A DNA stretch of 64,000 bases from Thecaphora thlaspeos (GCA_900291925.1 UWYS01000005.1:1-64000); one strand, 5' to 3'. Positions 22,524 to 34,259 are shown, counted from the stretch's first letter. Notes: generated from the letters alone by a model not told the origin. A program made the numbers and translations.

Positions 22524-23946
22524 ATGTCCCTCCAAACTCTCCTCGACCGCGCGCAGGATGCGCTGTTCGCCCTCTCCTCCTGCCTCCCCTGCAGTCCCAC
22601 CACCTCGCATCTCAAACTAAACGGCCGCACCTTTTCCATCGTCAAGCTGCTTGGCGAGGGTGGTTTCTCGTTCGTCTACCTCGTCAGGGACGTCGAGTCG
22701 GGTCGACTCTTCGCCCTCAAGAAGATTCGATGCTCTTACGGCTCCACGTCGTTCCGCGAGGCCATCAAGGAGGTAGAGGCCACCAAACGATTCAGGTGCA
22801 AGAACGTTATACAGGTGCTCGATAGCTGCGTCGTACAGGACAATGCGCGCCAAGATCGGAACGGAATGGGCAACATCCCCGCCGCCGAAGGCGGAGAGGA
22901 GGGTGGCAAGGTCATCTACATCTTTCTACCCTTTTACGAAAACGGCAACCTCCAGGATGCCATTGCGGCGCACGTGGTAAGGCGGACGAGGTTTGGAGAG
23001 AGGGAGATGCTCCTCTTCTTCCAGGGAACGTGCCAAGGCGTCAGGGCCATGCACAGGTACAGGCTGCCAGACGTAGGCGCAAAGAGGAACAACAGCGCGG
23101 CTCCCACGATGCAGTCCAGCAGGGACGTCCACGCCGCTCAGGAAGACGATCCCTTTGGCGACGATCAGCAGGAACAACAGCACAAACCGCTCATCGACGG
23201 ACAAGAGGTCGAACAAGAAGGCGCCGGCAGCTACCCGCCCCGGCCCAGCGGCAACGGCAACGGCAACAATGGCGCCAAGGGCAAGGCGAGGCAGATGGAC
23301 GGTGCGGCCGACCGTGCGGAAGAGGGAGGAGAGGGCGGCGAGCTGATCCCATACGCCCATCGAGACATCAAACCCGGGTGAGTGCTGCGTGCGCCATTCT
23401 CCCGCTCCCCTTTGTCTCGTTGATCAATCACCCCAAGCCACAAGTGGCACGCTGACCGTGCTTTTTTGTCTCTTCCCTTTTACCATCGACAGCAACGTCA
23501 TGCTTTCCTCTGACAACCGCACGCCAGTGCTGATGGATTTCGGGTCGACGATCAAAGCACGCGTGCACATCTCCACACGCCGCGAAGCAGTGTCGCACCA
23601 AGACTACGCGGCCGAACGCTCCTCTATGCCGTACCGCGCTCCTGAGCTCTTCGACGTGCCCACCGACAGCACCTTGACCGAAGCGGTAGACATATGGTCA
23701 CTCGGATGTCTTTTATACGCTTTGGCGTACCTTCATTCTCCCTTTGAGACTACACAGACCGTCGAACAGGGTGGTTCCATCGCTCTGGCTGTTTTGAATG
23801 GTAGCTACAAGTTTCCGGAGGATGACGTGTATAGTGAGGCGACAAGGGAGGTGATCAGGAGGTGTTTGAAGGTGAAGCCGAAAGAGAGACCGGATATCGA
23901 TGAGGTCATTGCGTTGACGGGGACGGCGTTGAGGGCGTTGGAGTGA
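22524..23946 (+). CDS. env7: NAK-family protein kinase, STK16/Env7-like
   Basis: Two exons, 22524-23377 and 23493-23946 (intron GTGAGT...GACAG, 115 nt, phase 2), 435 aa. The join falls inside the catalytic loop and restores HRDIKPGNVML. Visible kinase parts: glycine-rich loop LGEGGFSFVY (43-52), ALKK lysine, HRD (278-280), MDFGS, an activation segment ending MPYRAPELFD, and DIWSLGCLLYAL. N-terminal Cys20 and Cys23 in SSCLPC match the palmitoylation site that anchors STK16/Env7 to Golgi or vacuole membranes. In S. cerevisiae Env7 is a vacuolar kinase that restrains membrane fusion. Unusual: about 90 residues of Gln/Asn/Gly/Glu-rich sequence are inserted between the alpha-E helix (GVRAMHRYRLPD) and the HRD motif, a place where the family has only a few residues. 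Confidence 0.9.
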
Positions 23947-24091
23947 AGCAAGGTGGGACGTCGTCGTGGTGCGGTTTTAGCTAGAGGTCGAGAGATACGA
24001 ACGTCACTTATGCGCGAGATCTGCTTAACTGTGTGTGTGTGCGTGGACGTTCCGCGCCCTTTCCCTTGCTTTCACTGCACACGGTTAACTC

Positions 24092-25885
24092 TCACCTGTG
24101 CACCACGATTGCAACAACATCCAGCCTCTCCTGAGCCGACTTGCTCCGATTCCCCTGTTCCAGGGCCTTGACGACCTCCCTAGCCATTTTCCACACCGCA
24201 TTCCTCTTCCCCCTTGGCTGAGTCGACTTGTTCTCTTGCAAAAAGTGTTCCAACCTCGCAATCCTTTCGACGAAATGCACCGTAATCCTCTCATCCCTCG
24301 CAAAGAAATAGAGAGGTAATCCCAGTCGTAGCTCGAGATCAGCTTGCGACTCCACCTCCGGTTCAGCTTCCACTTGGGAAGGATGCAGTTTGACGAGATC
24401 CCACAGAGCCATGAGGATAAGGTCGGAGGTTGCGTTGGCGACGTAGTCTTTTACTGCTGCGACGCGGTCGCTCTTGTGTCGTAGTGCGTCCGTGACGAAT
24501 TGGAGGACGAGGGATCGGGCTTGCGTCACTGCATCGCTGCTGTGCGTCAGCAGAGTGTGGTGGAGGGAGGAAAGAGAGTTGTGTAGGAAGCTTGTCCCCT
24601 CTGACATGACCAGTACCTGCAGAAACGCGACGGGGCAGGAAAGACGAGGGGCGAGGTTTTAGTTTTAGTTTTAGTTTTAGTTTTAGTTTTTTGCTTCTTC
24701 CACTTTACCCGTCTATGAGGTTACACTTCGACCTACCTGCATGTAGCTGGCCAACAAGCTCGTCTGGTCCGTAAAGATGCTATGATCGATGGCGAGCTTG
24801 AGGTTCATCCTGACCTTTCTCAGGCACGCCATGGTATGCGGATCGAGTTCGACTCTGATCGCCTTCCTTGTCGGCTTCGAGTTGAGTGCCTCGCCCGGCG
24901 TCAGTGCGGGTGGCTGGACGACACTTTGCTCCTCTTCGTCCGGCAGCGTGTTGACAAACTTGGAGAGCGCACCGACGAGCACGATGGATACACCCTCCCA
25001 TCCCTTTCCGAGGCCGATGGCGTAGCCGAGTGGGGTGTTGGACGTCCCGCCCGCCTGGGCGGCAGCGGTGGTGGTCTTGGCCGTGGCGCTACCGCGCGAG
25101 GAGAGGTCGAGGAGGAGGTCAAAGTTGGCATCGCGGATGGCGAGGATGGTTTCGGTGTCGCGCTTGTCGATGGCCTTGAGGAGGTCGTGCGTCTCGTAGG
25201 CGCGAGACAGTCGGGCGACGGTGGACGCTCGGTGGAGTGCGGTTGCACGGTCGGTGCTGTCACGGCTCTCTGGATCGTCAGGCTGGTCGTCGGCGGCGGG
25301 AGCGGAGAGTTGTGCGGACATCGCATGAGCGCCGTGAAGGTGGGCGTGGTCTGTGCGCACGTCGAGCTTGGAGAGGAGGAGGGCGATGGCGTGGTAGCCC
25401 TGGTTCGTGGGGGTCCTTTCGTTGGCGAGCGACTTTGGGTCGAGCGAGAAGTCGACTGGGGGCGGGGAGGGGGAGGAGGAGGGGGAGAAGCAGCGAGGTC
25501 AAAGAGTGTCAGAGGAAGAAGACGAGGGCAGGCGTGTGGGCAGAGAGCAAGGCGGGGAGGACGTACGCTGCATGTCGTCGAGTGCGACTCGGACGTTTTG
25601 TCGGACGTGCTCTAGGGCGGGGGAAGGAAAGAGGCTGTGTAGCCTATCGTCTGGGATGGTGGGGAATTCGTCTGTGCTGAGGTCTTGGAGCGACAGGGGG
25701 AGGGTGTGGAGGGGACAAGGAGCGGCGCTGGCTGAGGGTGGAGCTAGTGTTGGTGTTGGGCGTGGCTTTGTTGCGGCACGAAAGCTGAGGACGCGCTCGA
25801 CTGCGTGGACTGCATGGCTCAAGGTGTTGTTGGCGGGAGGGCGGGGAGGAGGGGAGGGATGGTGAGGCGGCGGGACAGAGGACAT
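24092..25885 (-). CDS. Conserved-looking protein of unknown function, possible ankyrin-like repeats
   Basis: Three exons, 25885-25567, 25455-24737, 24616-24092 (introns 111 and 120 nt, GTACGT and GTAGGT donors; phases 1 and 0), 520 aa. The N-terminus is Pro-rich, then helical sequence (ALEHVRQNVRVALDDMQ). The central part has NQGYHAIALLLSKLDVRTD, LLKAIDKRDTETILAIRDAN and NTPLGYAIGLGKGWEGVSIV, which read like degenerate ankyrin-type helix pairs. The C-terminal exon is mostly helical and unusually non-repetitive (QFVTDALRHKSDRVAAVKDY, LPLYFFARDERITVHFVERI). No signal peptide or membrane span. I do not recognise the family; the low bias of exons 2 and 3 and three clean splice joins support a real gene. 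Confidence 0.7.
24657..24686. repeat. TTTTAG hexamer repeat inside an intron
   Basis: Five tandem TTTTAG units (CTAAAA on the transcribed minus strand) inside the second intron of the preceding gene. It resembles no standard fungal telomere repeat closely enough to call one. Confidence 0.85.
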
Positions 25886-27143
25886 GGTGACTGCTGTTGG
25901 GTGGTAACTGGTGAGGGTGGGAGAGGGGAGGGAGGTGCAGTGCGAGTGCGCGGCAGAGGTGAGAGGCGCGCCGTTGCGATGTGGAGGCCAGGCGAAGCGG
26001 CAGCGCGGGCGGCCTCGGTCTGTACGCACCACGCACCACGCACCACGCTTTACCGGCAAAGCGGCGACACGCGCGACACGCGCACGCGCCTCTCACCGCC
26101 ACCTCGTCAGCGGCCACGCCTCAGCATAGCCAAGCGTCAGGCGCCTGCTCACCCGCCCCTCCCTCGCTCCGCTGCCAAGAGAGTAGTGTGGGCAAGGTGG
26201 GCCGGCAAGCTGTCTGGTTGTGCCAAGGGCTCCATTGCAAATCACCGCCGGAGTGGTACTGTACTTACGATGGAAGCGACAGAGTGGTGTGGTGAGGATC
26301 TGCTACGGTATGCTCGTTGAGGATCCGGTATAGGATGAAGCAGGACCGAGGCTCTGTGCTCGCGGCCATGGTTCAAGGACGAAAGCCCGTGACAGGATAC
26401 ATGTCCCGTGCGTGACACCGTCAAGCAGCGGCACCCGGCGGCAACGCCAACAATAAGCTCCTCGCCTCGACTGCGCCGCAGTGATGTACATACATAGTAA
26501 CCGTAACCCTTTAACCTTCCCTTGCCAACCCAGCTCGTTTGTCACCACCAAACTTTATCCTCGACGACAACGGCGTTCAAGTAGGTACATTGCGGCACCT
26601 TGTCCAGAACAATAATACTCCCAAGAGCGTCGGCTGGCGGACATGAGGAGCATGAAAGAGAGTCGTGTCGGAGGTGATGGCCCCTGACACAAAGTGGCGG
26701 CGAAGGTTCTCCCTTTCCTTGTTGCGCACCACATCTCGCCAAAGAAGAGAGAGAGAGAGAGAGCGAGACGCTTCGGCTTCACACGGAGCGGCTTGTGTGT
26801 CGCACCATATCGGCTTCGTCGTGTTTTGCCGTGTGGCAGAGAATCAAGATATTTCATATCATCTCGTCGGTTCGGGACGATGAGGGCCGGCGCAAGGCCA
26901 GGCGGGCAACGGGAACGACACCAGTGGACTTCTTCCCCGTCCCTACCCCTCGATGCTAGTACCTGCGCAGGCGGGCGTAAAAAGAGAGCTCGTCGAGCGA
27001 CTTGCTTTGCTGCCGTCCGCGATCCAGGGCAAGACTTGGACGAAAGCGATAAAAAGGGCGGCAACAATGATGAGCGATGGAGCATACCGTCGTCATTCGC
27101 CACAGTCGACAGACAATCCACCCCCTTCCAGCCACCCCCTACG
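25886..27143. other. Intergenic region upstream of the GH16 gene
   Basis: No gene supported. A TACTGTA motif occurs at 26257-26263. A TATA-like GATAAAAAGG is at 27048-27057, about 90 bp before the first candidate GH16 ATG. Confidence 0.5.
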
Positions 27144-28207
27144 ATGCCTTCTCCATCTTGGTGACTAGCCTTCTCGCCGGACACGGCGGCGCTGCACACG
27201 CTCCACCGCCGCGCCTACTCTCGACGGACGTACGCCGCTACGCCTTCTGACTTTTACAGCCTGTTCAACTTCAACACGGACCCGGACCTTTCGGGCGGTA
27301 CGGTTCAGTATGTCGATCGAACTACCGCAAACTCGCTCGGCATGCTCGCTACCGGTCGCAATGGAGGGTTCAGATTTGGCGTCGACTCTCGCACGCCCAA
27401 CGCAAATCCTCGCAAGTCGGTTCGTCTTCAGTCCAAGGCCGGGTACGGATATGGCATGTACGTGTTTGACGTCGCACACGCTCCCGTTGGATGTGGGACT
27501 TGGCCTGCTCTATGGACGTACACGCGCGCAACATGGCCCGATGGCGGTGAGATTGACATTTACGAAGGCGTCAACGGCGTAGCTCCCAACCAGGCCACGC
27601 TGCACACGGGTCCAGGCTGCGTAAAGGCCTCCAACGCCGTTCAGACCGGCTCTAACGTCAATCCGCTCGATTGTAACGTCAAGAACGGCGCGAATGGAAA
27701 CGCAGGCTGCGGGGTTCTCATGAACGATAACAACTCCTTCGGTGCTGGACTCAACAATAACGGCGGTGGAGTGTTCGCGGCACAGTACGTCGCAGAGGGA
27801 GTGTTGGTCTGGTTCTGGCCATCCGCTTCCGCTCCGGCTGGGACAAAGAGGGGAGATACGAGACCTATCAACGTCGCATCGTGGGGTAACCCCGTCGCGA
27901 GCTTCTCTTTCTACGACGGTTGCACGGCCAGCCACATCGATACCAACCAGCAGGTGAGCACGAGACCAGCGCACAGTTTGCAACGTAATCGAATCCTCAA
28001 ACGACGTCGTTGCTAAGCCGCTTCTGCTTTGATCTCGGGTAGGTCACGATGAATATCGACCTCTGTGGAGGCTTCGTCAACAGTCGACCTGGATCGCAGT
28101 GTCCGCAGATGGCCGACAACGCCGCCTGCATCGCCTACGTCGCCAACAACCCAGGCGCCTTCAAGGATGCCTACTTTGACATCAACGCCTTCTCTTTCTG
28201 GTCCTAG
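27144..28207 (+). CDS. Glycoside hydrolase family 16 (beta-1,3(4)-glucanase type), 5' end unresolved
   Basis: The secure part is 27270-27953 joined to 28043-28207 (intron GTGAGC...GGTAG, phase 0). It reads LFNFNTDPDLSGGTVQYVDR at the N-terminal side, the catalytic motif GGEIDIYEGVN (E-x-D-x-x-E, nucleophile and acid/base) near 27545-27575, and ends in an exon with IDLCGGFVNSRPGSQCPQ and AYFDINAFSFWS. Such enzymes cut cell-wall beta-glucans and are normally secreted. The frame is open back to 27165 but contains no ATG before 27342. One formally correct solution is a 17-nt first exon 27144-27160, a 109-nt intron (GTGACT...CTGACTTTTACAG) and exon 2 from 27270; it gives no signal peptide. A hydrophobic signal-like stretch (SILVTSLLAGHGGAAHA) lies in another frame at 27150-27205, so a frameshift or missed exon is possible. 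Confidence 0.75.
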
Positions 28208-28949
28208 ATGCTACTGCGACAGTCGACCAAGACGGATAGACCGCATTCGACAACAGCAACAGCCCGGAACGGTACGCGAACAGGTGGCACTGAGGTAGAT
28301 GGCCTGGTTTCTTCTTCGCTGTACGGTACAACTGAATTTTGACAATTCTAGAAACACGGAATGCACGAGCTTAATCAGCACCGACTCATGAGGCAAAAGT
28401 GGCAGAAGGCAGATTGGTCGATAAATGGACTGGAACAATTCACAATGATTTTTCGACAAATTCCTAAGTCACGCGAGCTCACCACGCGTCGTCATGGATC
28501 GACACTGATGATTGTCGTATGTTTCTCCACAGATGAGGCTCAATTATGGTTCAGACTCTCGCCAGGTTTGGCTTAGGTAGATAAGTGAGAATAAGAGATC
28601 ATCGGAACACAAGAGAAGGTACGACAATTCGGTTGAAAAGCTTCGACGAGGGATTAGAAAGGATGAGGACGAGGGTGGAGATGCTTTCGAGTAACGAGAT
28701 GATGGGGATCACGATTCGTCGACAAGATGCTCTGGGATAGGATCGAATCGAGGTGACGGAAAGAGAGCACTCGAAGGTGCTGAGAGCGTTGTCACGGCGC
28801 AAGCTTCTTAAGGTGCCGGAAGGTGTGGACATCTCAAGCCTTCGTGAACTGGGGAAGGTCAACAGGTTTTCCGTTGCCGACTGTTGCAAGCACAACACAA
28901 AGATACGAAGTAAGCAAGCGAGCATCCCGACGTCAGTCACACTCTGCAA
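28208..28949. other. Intergenic, less GC-rich than the rest
   Basis: Noticeably more A/T than the surrounding genes. No supported coding region. Confidence 0.45.
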
Positions 28950-29543
28950 TCAACACGAGCCGCACGAAGGTCCAGCAAAGACGGGGCGAAAGGTGAGAAG
29001 GGAACTTTGAATCTGTAGCTTCTTGTCCTTTGGCAAGTTCATCAACATCAAGTCCATCAATGAATCGCAAAACGCTCCTTCAAAGGTCTCCTTCCCCATT
29101 GTGGTGTTCATACACTTTCCCTGCGGGTCCTTCCTATCGAGATCATAGAGGCACCTTGCTTGTCCGCCATCTAAATGATACGCACATCTGTCGTCATTGA
29201 CAAAAAAGAAGTGCGGGGTATCCAGAGGCCCCAACATGATGTTTTACTTCTGGTTGTCGATGAGTAGCGTAAAAGGCGTCTTGTCCTCTGCAAGGCAGAT
29301 GGAAGCTAGATCTTCGTCTTGATTGTAAGCGACCGTGAGCGTGCCGAGATGGCTGGGAAGGTCGGTGTGGACGTAGGTGCGTCCGCCCTGTGCAGGCTGG
29401 CCCAAGTCCCTCTTCTCTGGCGAGGGCCAACTATTGCGCGGCCCAAAGCGGAGAGGGTATCCTTTCGCCCTCTAATTGGCCTTGACAAACGTCACAAAGA
29501 TGACGGCGATGAGAGCGGTCAGGTGGACGGTGTGAATCTACAT
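28950..29543 (-). pseudogene. Small secreted cysteine-containing protein, disrupted by three stop codons
   Basis: Reading the minus strand in one frame from the ATG at 29543 gives a continuous 197-codon protein-like sequence to a TGA at 28950, broken by three in-frame stops: TAG as codon 2, TAG right after the signal-peptide-like segment (IHTVHLTALIAVIFVTFVKA), and TAA after TPFTLLIDNQK. The rest is well-mixed, non-repetitive sequence (RTYVHTDLPSHLGTLTVAYN; DTPHFFFVNDDRCAYHLDGG; FEGAFCDSLMDLMLMNLPKD) with seven cysteines, mostly in the C-terminal half. No donor or acceptor pair removes the stops. I read it as a decayed gene for a small secreted protein, possibly an effector or surface protein; the family is not recognised. 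All three stops are what a single C-to-T change in CAG or CAA would produce. Confidence 0.65.
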
Positions 29544-30377
29544 CGTGGCTTTGATGAGGCGTTTGACTTTAGAGGAGAGGAAGAATGGAGTAGACCGAGA
29601 TGTGTGGCTTGAGTCCTCGTCAAGAGGCGGATAGAGGTGAAAATGGAGGGCAAGGAAGAACGGACGAGAGGTTTCCTTTGTCCCTTCTGGTCACAGAGAT
29701 CGGAGGTCGGAGAACCGCACCTCTTCACCTGCGACGCGTGCGTAGGGCGCGTCGGTCTGGGTGATCGGCTGAGGCACCCGGTCTCATCTCGGGCCCGGCT
29801 CAGCCCTGCTCCCTTCTTCTCTTCATCTCTCTCCGTCGTCGTCGCCCGCAGCGCATCTCTGTTTTTACCGCCCGCCCTCCGTGCTACTTGTCGCTCTTCT
29901 CGCGCTCGAACGACACGCCGGCTCTTCCGGCGTGCCGGGAGCCCTCCAAAGCTCAGGTCATGCTGGCCTGCCCGCAATTGATATGTTCCCCCTCTTTCTC
30001 TCTCTCGTGTGTGCGTCGGCCGACTAACGGGACTCACTTTGCCGTCCAACCTCCTCACCACACGCCCGGTCCGCCTGCCGACCAATATGAAGTGGGCGAA
30101 CCAGCGTCTCTCCTCTCCCTCATGCCACCTTCCACCTTCCACCTTCCACCTACAGTAGGTCGCCGTTCCAGCTTCGACGTCCTTGCCCTATCAAAGGCGA
30201 GGTAGCCACAACGAGATAGACGTCCATCTCTCGATGCTCCGACCATAGCTCGGACCATCGAACGAGCAATACGAATCGCGTTCGTGCAATCAAGGGTTGG
30301 ATGTAGTTCATTGCTGCATCGTCGATAACGACGAACCCTTTTCTTCTTCTTCTTCTTCCAACAACAACAACAACACA
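29544..30377. other. Intergenic region
   Basis: No supported gene. Contains a thrice-repeated CCACCTTC unit near 30125-30150, one TACAGTA at 30151-30157, and a TTC/AAC trinucleotide run near 30342-30375 just beyond the stop of the DENN-domain gene. Confidence 0.45.
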
Positions 30378-33300
30378 TCACGCGGGCCTTTTGAGACTCC
30401 TCTTTAAATCGTCGGGTAACGTCTCACACAACCTATCCAGCTGGTCTAATAGCCTTTTCTTCTGTTCCACCAGTCTCTTTTCCGTCGTGTTCCAGCTCGT
30501 AGCCGATGAAGAGGTCGGTGTTGATCTGCCAGATCCTCCACCGTTAGGCGAGGAGAGAGCTGCGAGGGCCGGGTTGCTGAATGAGGAAGGCGACCTGGAC
30601 GATGCCGAGGAGATGGAAAGACGGTCGGTTCGCCATCGAGAGCCGGGTCCTGGCTCGGTCGGCGAGGTGAGTTGGACGTCGACCAGGCGCTGCGTGTGTA
30701 GTCCCGAGACGAGCAACGTGACAAATGGCCATGGGTCAGCTTCGGTCATGCACTGGGTTCAGCGGAGACACGATCTGTAAAGGGGCGGCACTCACGATCT
30801 CTTCCACAATCCGACCGTACAGGTCGATTGTCTCAATCTCGCCTTTTGTGTTGCCGAATGTCGTCACGTCGCCATGGACCAGCGCGGCAATGTAGCGGCG
30901 TCGTTGGTCCTCTTCGGCAGCGGCGACGCGCGAGTGGAGCCAGAGGGAGAAGTTGGGGCCTGTTGAGAGCAAAAGCATCATCGCAGAGTGCGATTTGATT
31001 CTATAAGTCTCGTCTGGCCTGCCTTATCGACGTCAAAAGGAGCACAGAGCCGCCACTCACACTTCAAAAAGTCAAGGTACAGTCCAATCCTAACGTTGGC
31101 CCCGGTCGGCAGGCTCCTGCTCCTGAGAGGGATCGGCGTACCGTGCGTCTTGAGGCTTGCGAGAAAGGCCGGTGTGTTGAACGGCCGGATCTTGGGCGCC
31201 TCGCTCGGACTGCCTAGGTCAAACGTGGCGGGGACCAGGTTGGCGACGTATCGGTTCAGCGGAGCGAGGAAACGTTCTGTGAGGTCGGCAAAGTACCGCC
31301 GCATTGCAGCGTTGCCCTCCTGCCTCTCTGCCGCTGACGGCTGGTTCGACGAGGATGAGGCGAGCTCGAGCAGCTTCTTGAGAAGCACGCGGTCCTTGCT
31401 GACGCGGCGTTTCCGCTTGGTGCTGAAGCCGGGTACGTGGTCCGGTCCGCCTCCACCCGCACCATGCCCTCCCCCGACCTTGCGACTCGACGCGTTGGCC
31501 GGCGGCGTCGAGCCGTGCTTGAATCCACTGCCCACCTTGACCGCCGCCTTGCCCACCCTCAGCACGTGGGGCCAGTGCGAGCAGGCGATGGCAAAGAACG
31601 GGTTGGTGGCGCCGATCAGAGTGCCGGCCTGCGGCTTGTTCTTGGTCACCAGCGTGCGGAAGTCGTAGTCATGGATGTGGAAATAGGGTCGGAAGTCTCC
31701 GGCGTACGGGATGGGTCGGATCAGGTCGAGCATGTGCCACACCGCTTCGCTGACCACCTTTGGGTCCGGACCGATGACGAGGATCGGCTCGGCCAGCAGG
31801 ATGCATTCCCACAGCAGCCACAGGTCCGCCAGGCCCTCTTTAAACGTGTCGAAGAGCGACGTGCACGGAATGGAGGCGAGCAGCGGCCCACCGGACCCAA
31901 TCAGGGGCTCCGGCAGCTCACGGTTGCCGCTGACGCCGCCGCCGCCGCCTTCTCCTCCCTGATGCGAACGCGATCGTGATCTGATTGTCATCGTCGCCGT
32001 GTTGCGCAGGTTGAGCGAAGCGGGGGTCGAAGTTGCGGACGCGTAGAGCTCGGCGTTGGACGAGTTCTGCGCCTGCTGGCCGAACGGGATGGCCGCCGTC
32101 AGGATAGAGCCGAGCAGAGGCAGCGTCAGCACCGAGCCGGGCTGCGGCGAAGACCAGCTGATGACGTCGTTGGCAAACGCCTCGAACATCATCATGCCGT
32201 ACTCAAAGTAGAGCGGGCCGAGCCGCGCCACCAACTCGCTGAACAACCCGACGTAGGGGAGGTGCGAGAGGATCACGACCGACTTCTGGAAGTAGCCGCG
32301 TCGGCTGGTCGGGTCGCGCTTCTGCCGGAAGAAGACATACCCGTAGATGTAGCTACTGCTAGTGCTGTTGCCCGTGCGCTTCGGAAGCAGGGCATCGGCA
32401 CCCCTTGGCGCGGCGGCCGCGGCGGTGTCAAAGGCTCCCGCAGCGGTGGAGGCAGCGTCGCCGACCTGCAGCGCTGCGACCTGTGAGGCGAGATCAGGAT
32501 CCTCATCGGCCGAAGTGGTGGCGGAGCCGGTTGAACTTCGGCTTGCTTTGCGCTCGTGCCGACTGAAGCGTGAGCCCGAGCTCGACGACGAGCCGCTCTG
32601 CCCGCTGTGTCCATGGTTGGGGAAGAGCCGGTTGGTGAGCGTCTCGCGGAATGACGAGCCAGAGCTTGTCGTCGAAGCCTGCAGATTGGCGTCCGAGGCG
32701 TGTCGCAAGATGCTCCTGCTGCCGCCATTACCAGCGTATGTGGAGTTGTCCTTGCCCCGCGAGCCATCGGTAGGAGAGGTCGGAGGCGAGGCGACCTCCG
32801 AGGTGGAGCTGCGCATCTGCGTCTGCATGGTCGCCTGGCTCAACATGCGAGTGATCGAGGGACGAGGCGTCTTGTCGTCGAACGCAGCCGCGGGCGACGA
32901 CTGCAGGCCTGTGTTGCCTCCGAGGCCCAGGATCGTTGGTGGCTCGGACTGCGACGAGTCCAGCGGCACCTCCCTCACCCTCCAGGAGAAGACCGAGAAG
33001 CCGTCGTCGAAGATTGACGTGTCCGGAAATGACGAAAACGCTATGTTGTCCCGCTCCTCGCGGCTGATGCCGAGCGGGGGATAGAGAAACTCGAGTTCCG
33101 GTCCTAGCTCCAGGTCGAATGTGACACAGCCCACCGAGAGCACCCACCTCTGCATCGCTTCGCGGTCCAGCACAGGCTCCTCTCGTACACATCCGATCCC
33201 GGCAGATCCGCGGCCGCCACCATTGCCCGACTGCTGATGCTCATGAGCGGAGGAAGGAGCGAAGGAGTTCCGTTTCGAGCCAATGGGCGAGGCGAGAGGC

Positions 33301-34259
33301 ACGTGGAACTGCGAGCTGGTTGGCGAGGCCAGCCGGCTGTAAGGGTTTGAAGATGCCGGAAGCGACTCGCTGCGATTCGGGAGCATTCGGGCGGTGCTCG
33401 AGAACGACGCCCGCGGCGATGGGTCGAGCTCCGTCGCACTTCCGAGCGAGGGTGAAGGCGTCGGCAGCACCGGTGACCCCACGATCAACATCTGCGAGCT
33501 GATGCCCGGCAACAGGCCGCTCCCGAGGTCGCCGTGTCCCTGGTTGCTGCCGCCGCCGCCGCCGCCTATGCTGGGCGTTCTGCCAAACGAGCGGACCGAG
33601 GCCGACCTCGGCGGAGCCGAGGGCCCACCTGCGCCAACCGGCAGCCGCTCTTCTGGCGGCGGCAGATTAAGGCGTGCCGCCTTGGATGACGATGACGACT
33701 TCTTGCCGCGCGGGCGAGAGCCTCTGGGCGAAGCAGAGAGCGGTGGATTAAGCTCCGTCTCTTCGGCGATGCTCATTGCCTGCCTCTGGGCCGAGTCGCG
33801 GGAACTGGACGAATCGATGCTGAAGGGCTTCTGGGACAGAACGCGGGGCGCCGGACCGATCTCGGCCTTTTGCAAGGCCGGGCTGTCCTCGGTGGCCGAA
33901 GCGTTGGGCGAGAAGCCGGCGCTCTCGTCTGCCGAGTAATAGTTCGTGTGGAGGCTGGTGGCGCTACCGTTGCTGCCCTGAAGCTGACCCAACCGGGTCG
34001 AGAGGCGGCGAGCGTCTGCCGCCGTCGCTGACGAGGCGCTCCCTGGCCATGAAGAGGAAGACTTAGCGGGCGCGACCAGCTTGAACGGGTGCATCACTGG
34101 CGAGGTCTCTGGCGCGTGGAAGGTCTCGGACGAGTGCGGCGGCGAGGGCGAAGAAAGGCCAAAAAGGCCCAGGTCGCCGTCGTTGACTGCAGAGAGGCGG
34201 TGGCTGTCGTTTTGGATAGGCAGTGCGGCCGGCGACGGGGATGATGTTTTCCGCGACAT
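30378..34259 (-). CDS. DENN-domain protein, DENND6 (FAM116)-like Rab regulator
   Basis: Three exons, 34259-31061, 30959-30796 and 30752-30378, 1245 aa. Intron 1 (GTGAGT...CAACAG, 101 nt, phase 1) restores YLDFLKCPNFSLWLHSR; intron 2 (GTGAGT...CCCAG, phase 0) is only 43 nt. The first 365 residues are disordered. The DENN module then starts with RWVLSVGCVTFDLELGPELE, FLYPPLGISREERDNIAFSS and FPDTS, the DENND6 hallmark, followed by YIYGYVFFRQKRDPTSRRGY, FQKSVVILSHLPYVGLFSEL and, after a Ser-rich insert, WLLWECILLAEPILVIGPDP, RPYFHIHDYDF and TLIGATNPFF. DENND6 proteins are guanine-nucleotide exchange factors for Rab GTPases (Rab14 in animals) in endosome recycling. Fungal versions carry long Ser-rich inserts like those seen here. 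Confidence 0.88.

Noticed and set aside
24657..24686. TTTTAG repeat as an interstitial telomere
   Set aside because: Basidiomycete telomeres are usually TTAGGG; five TTTTAG units inside an intron are better explained as a microsatellite.
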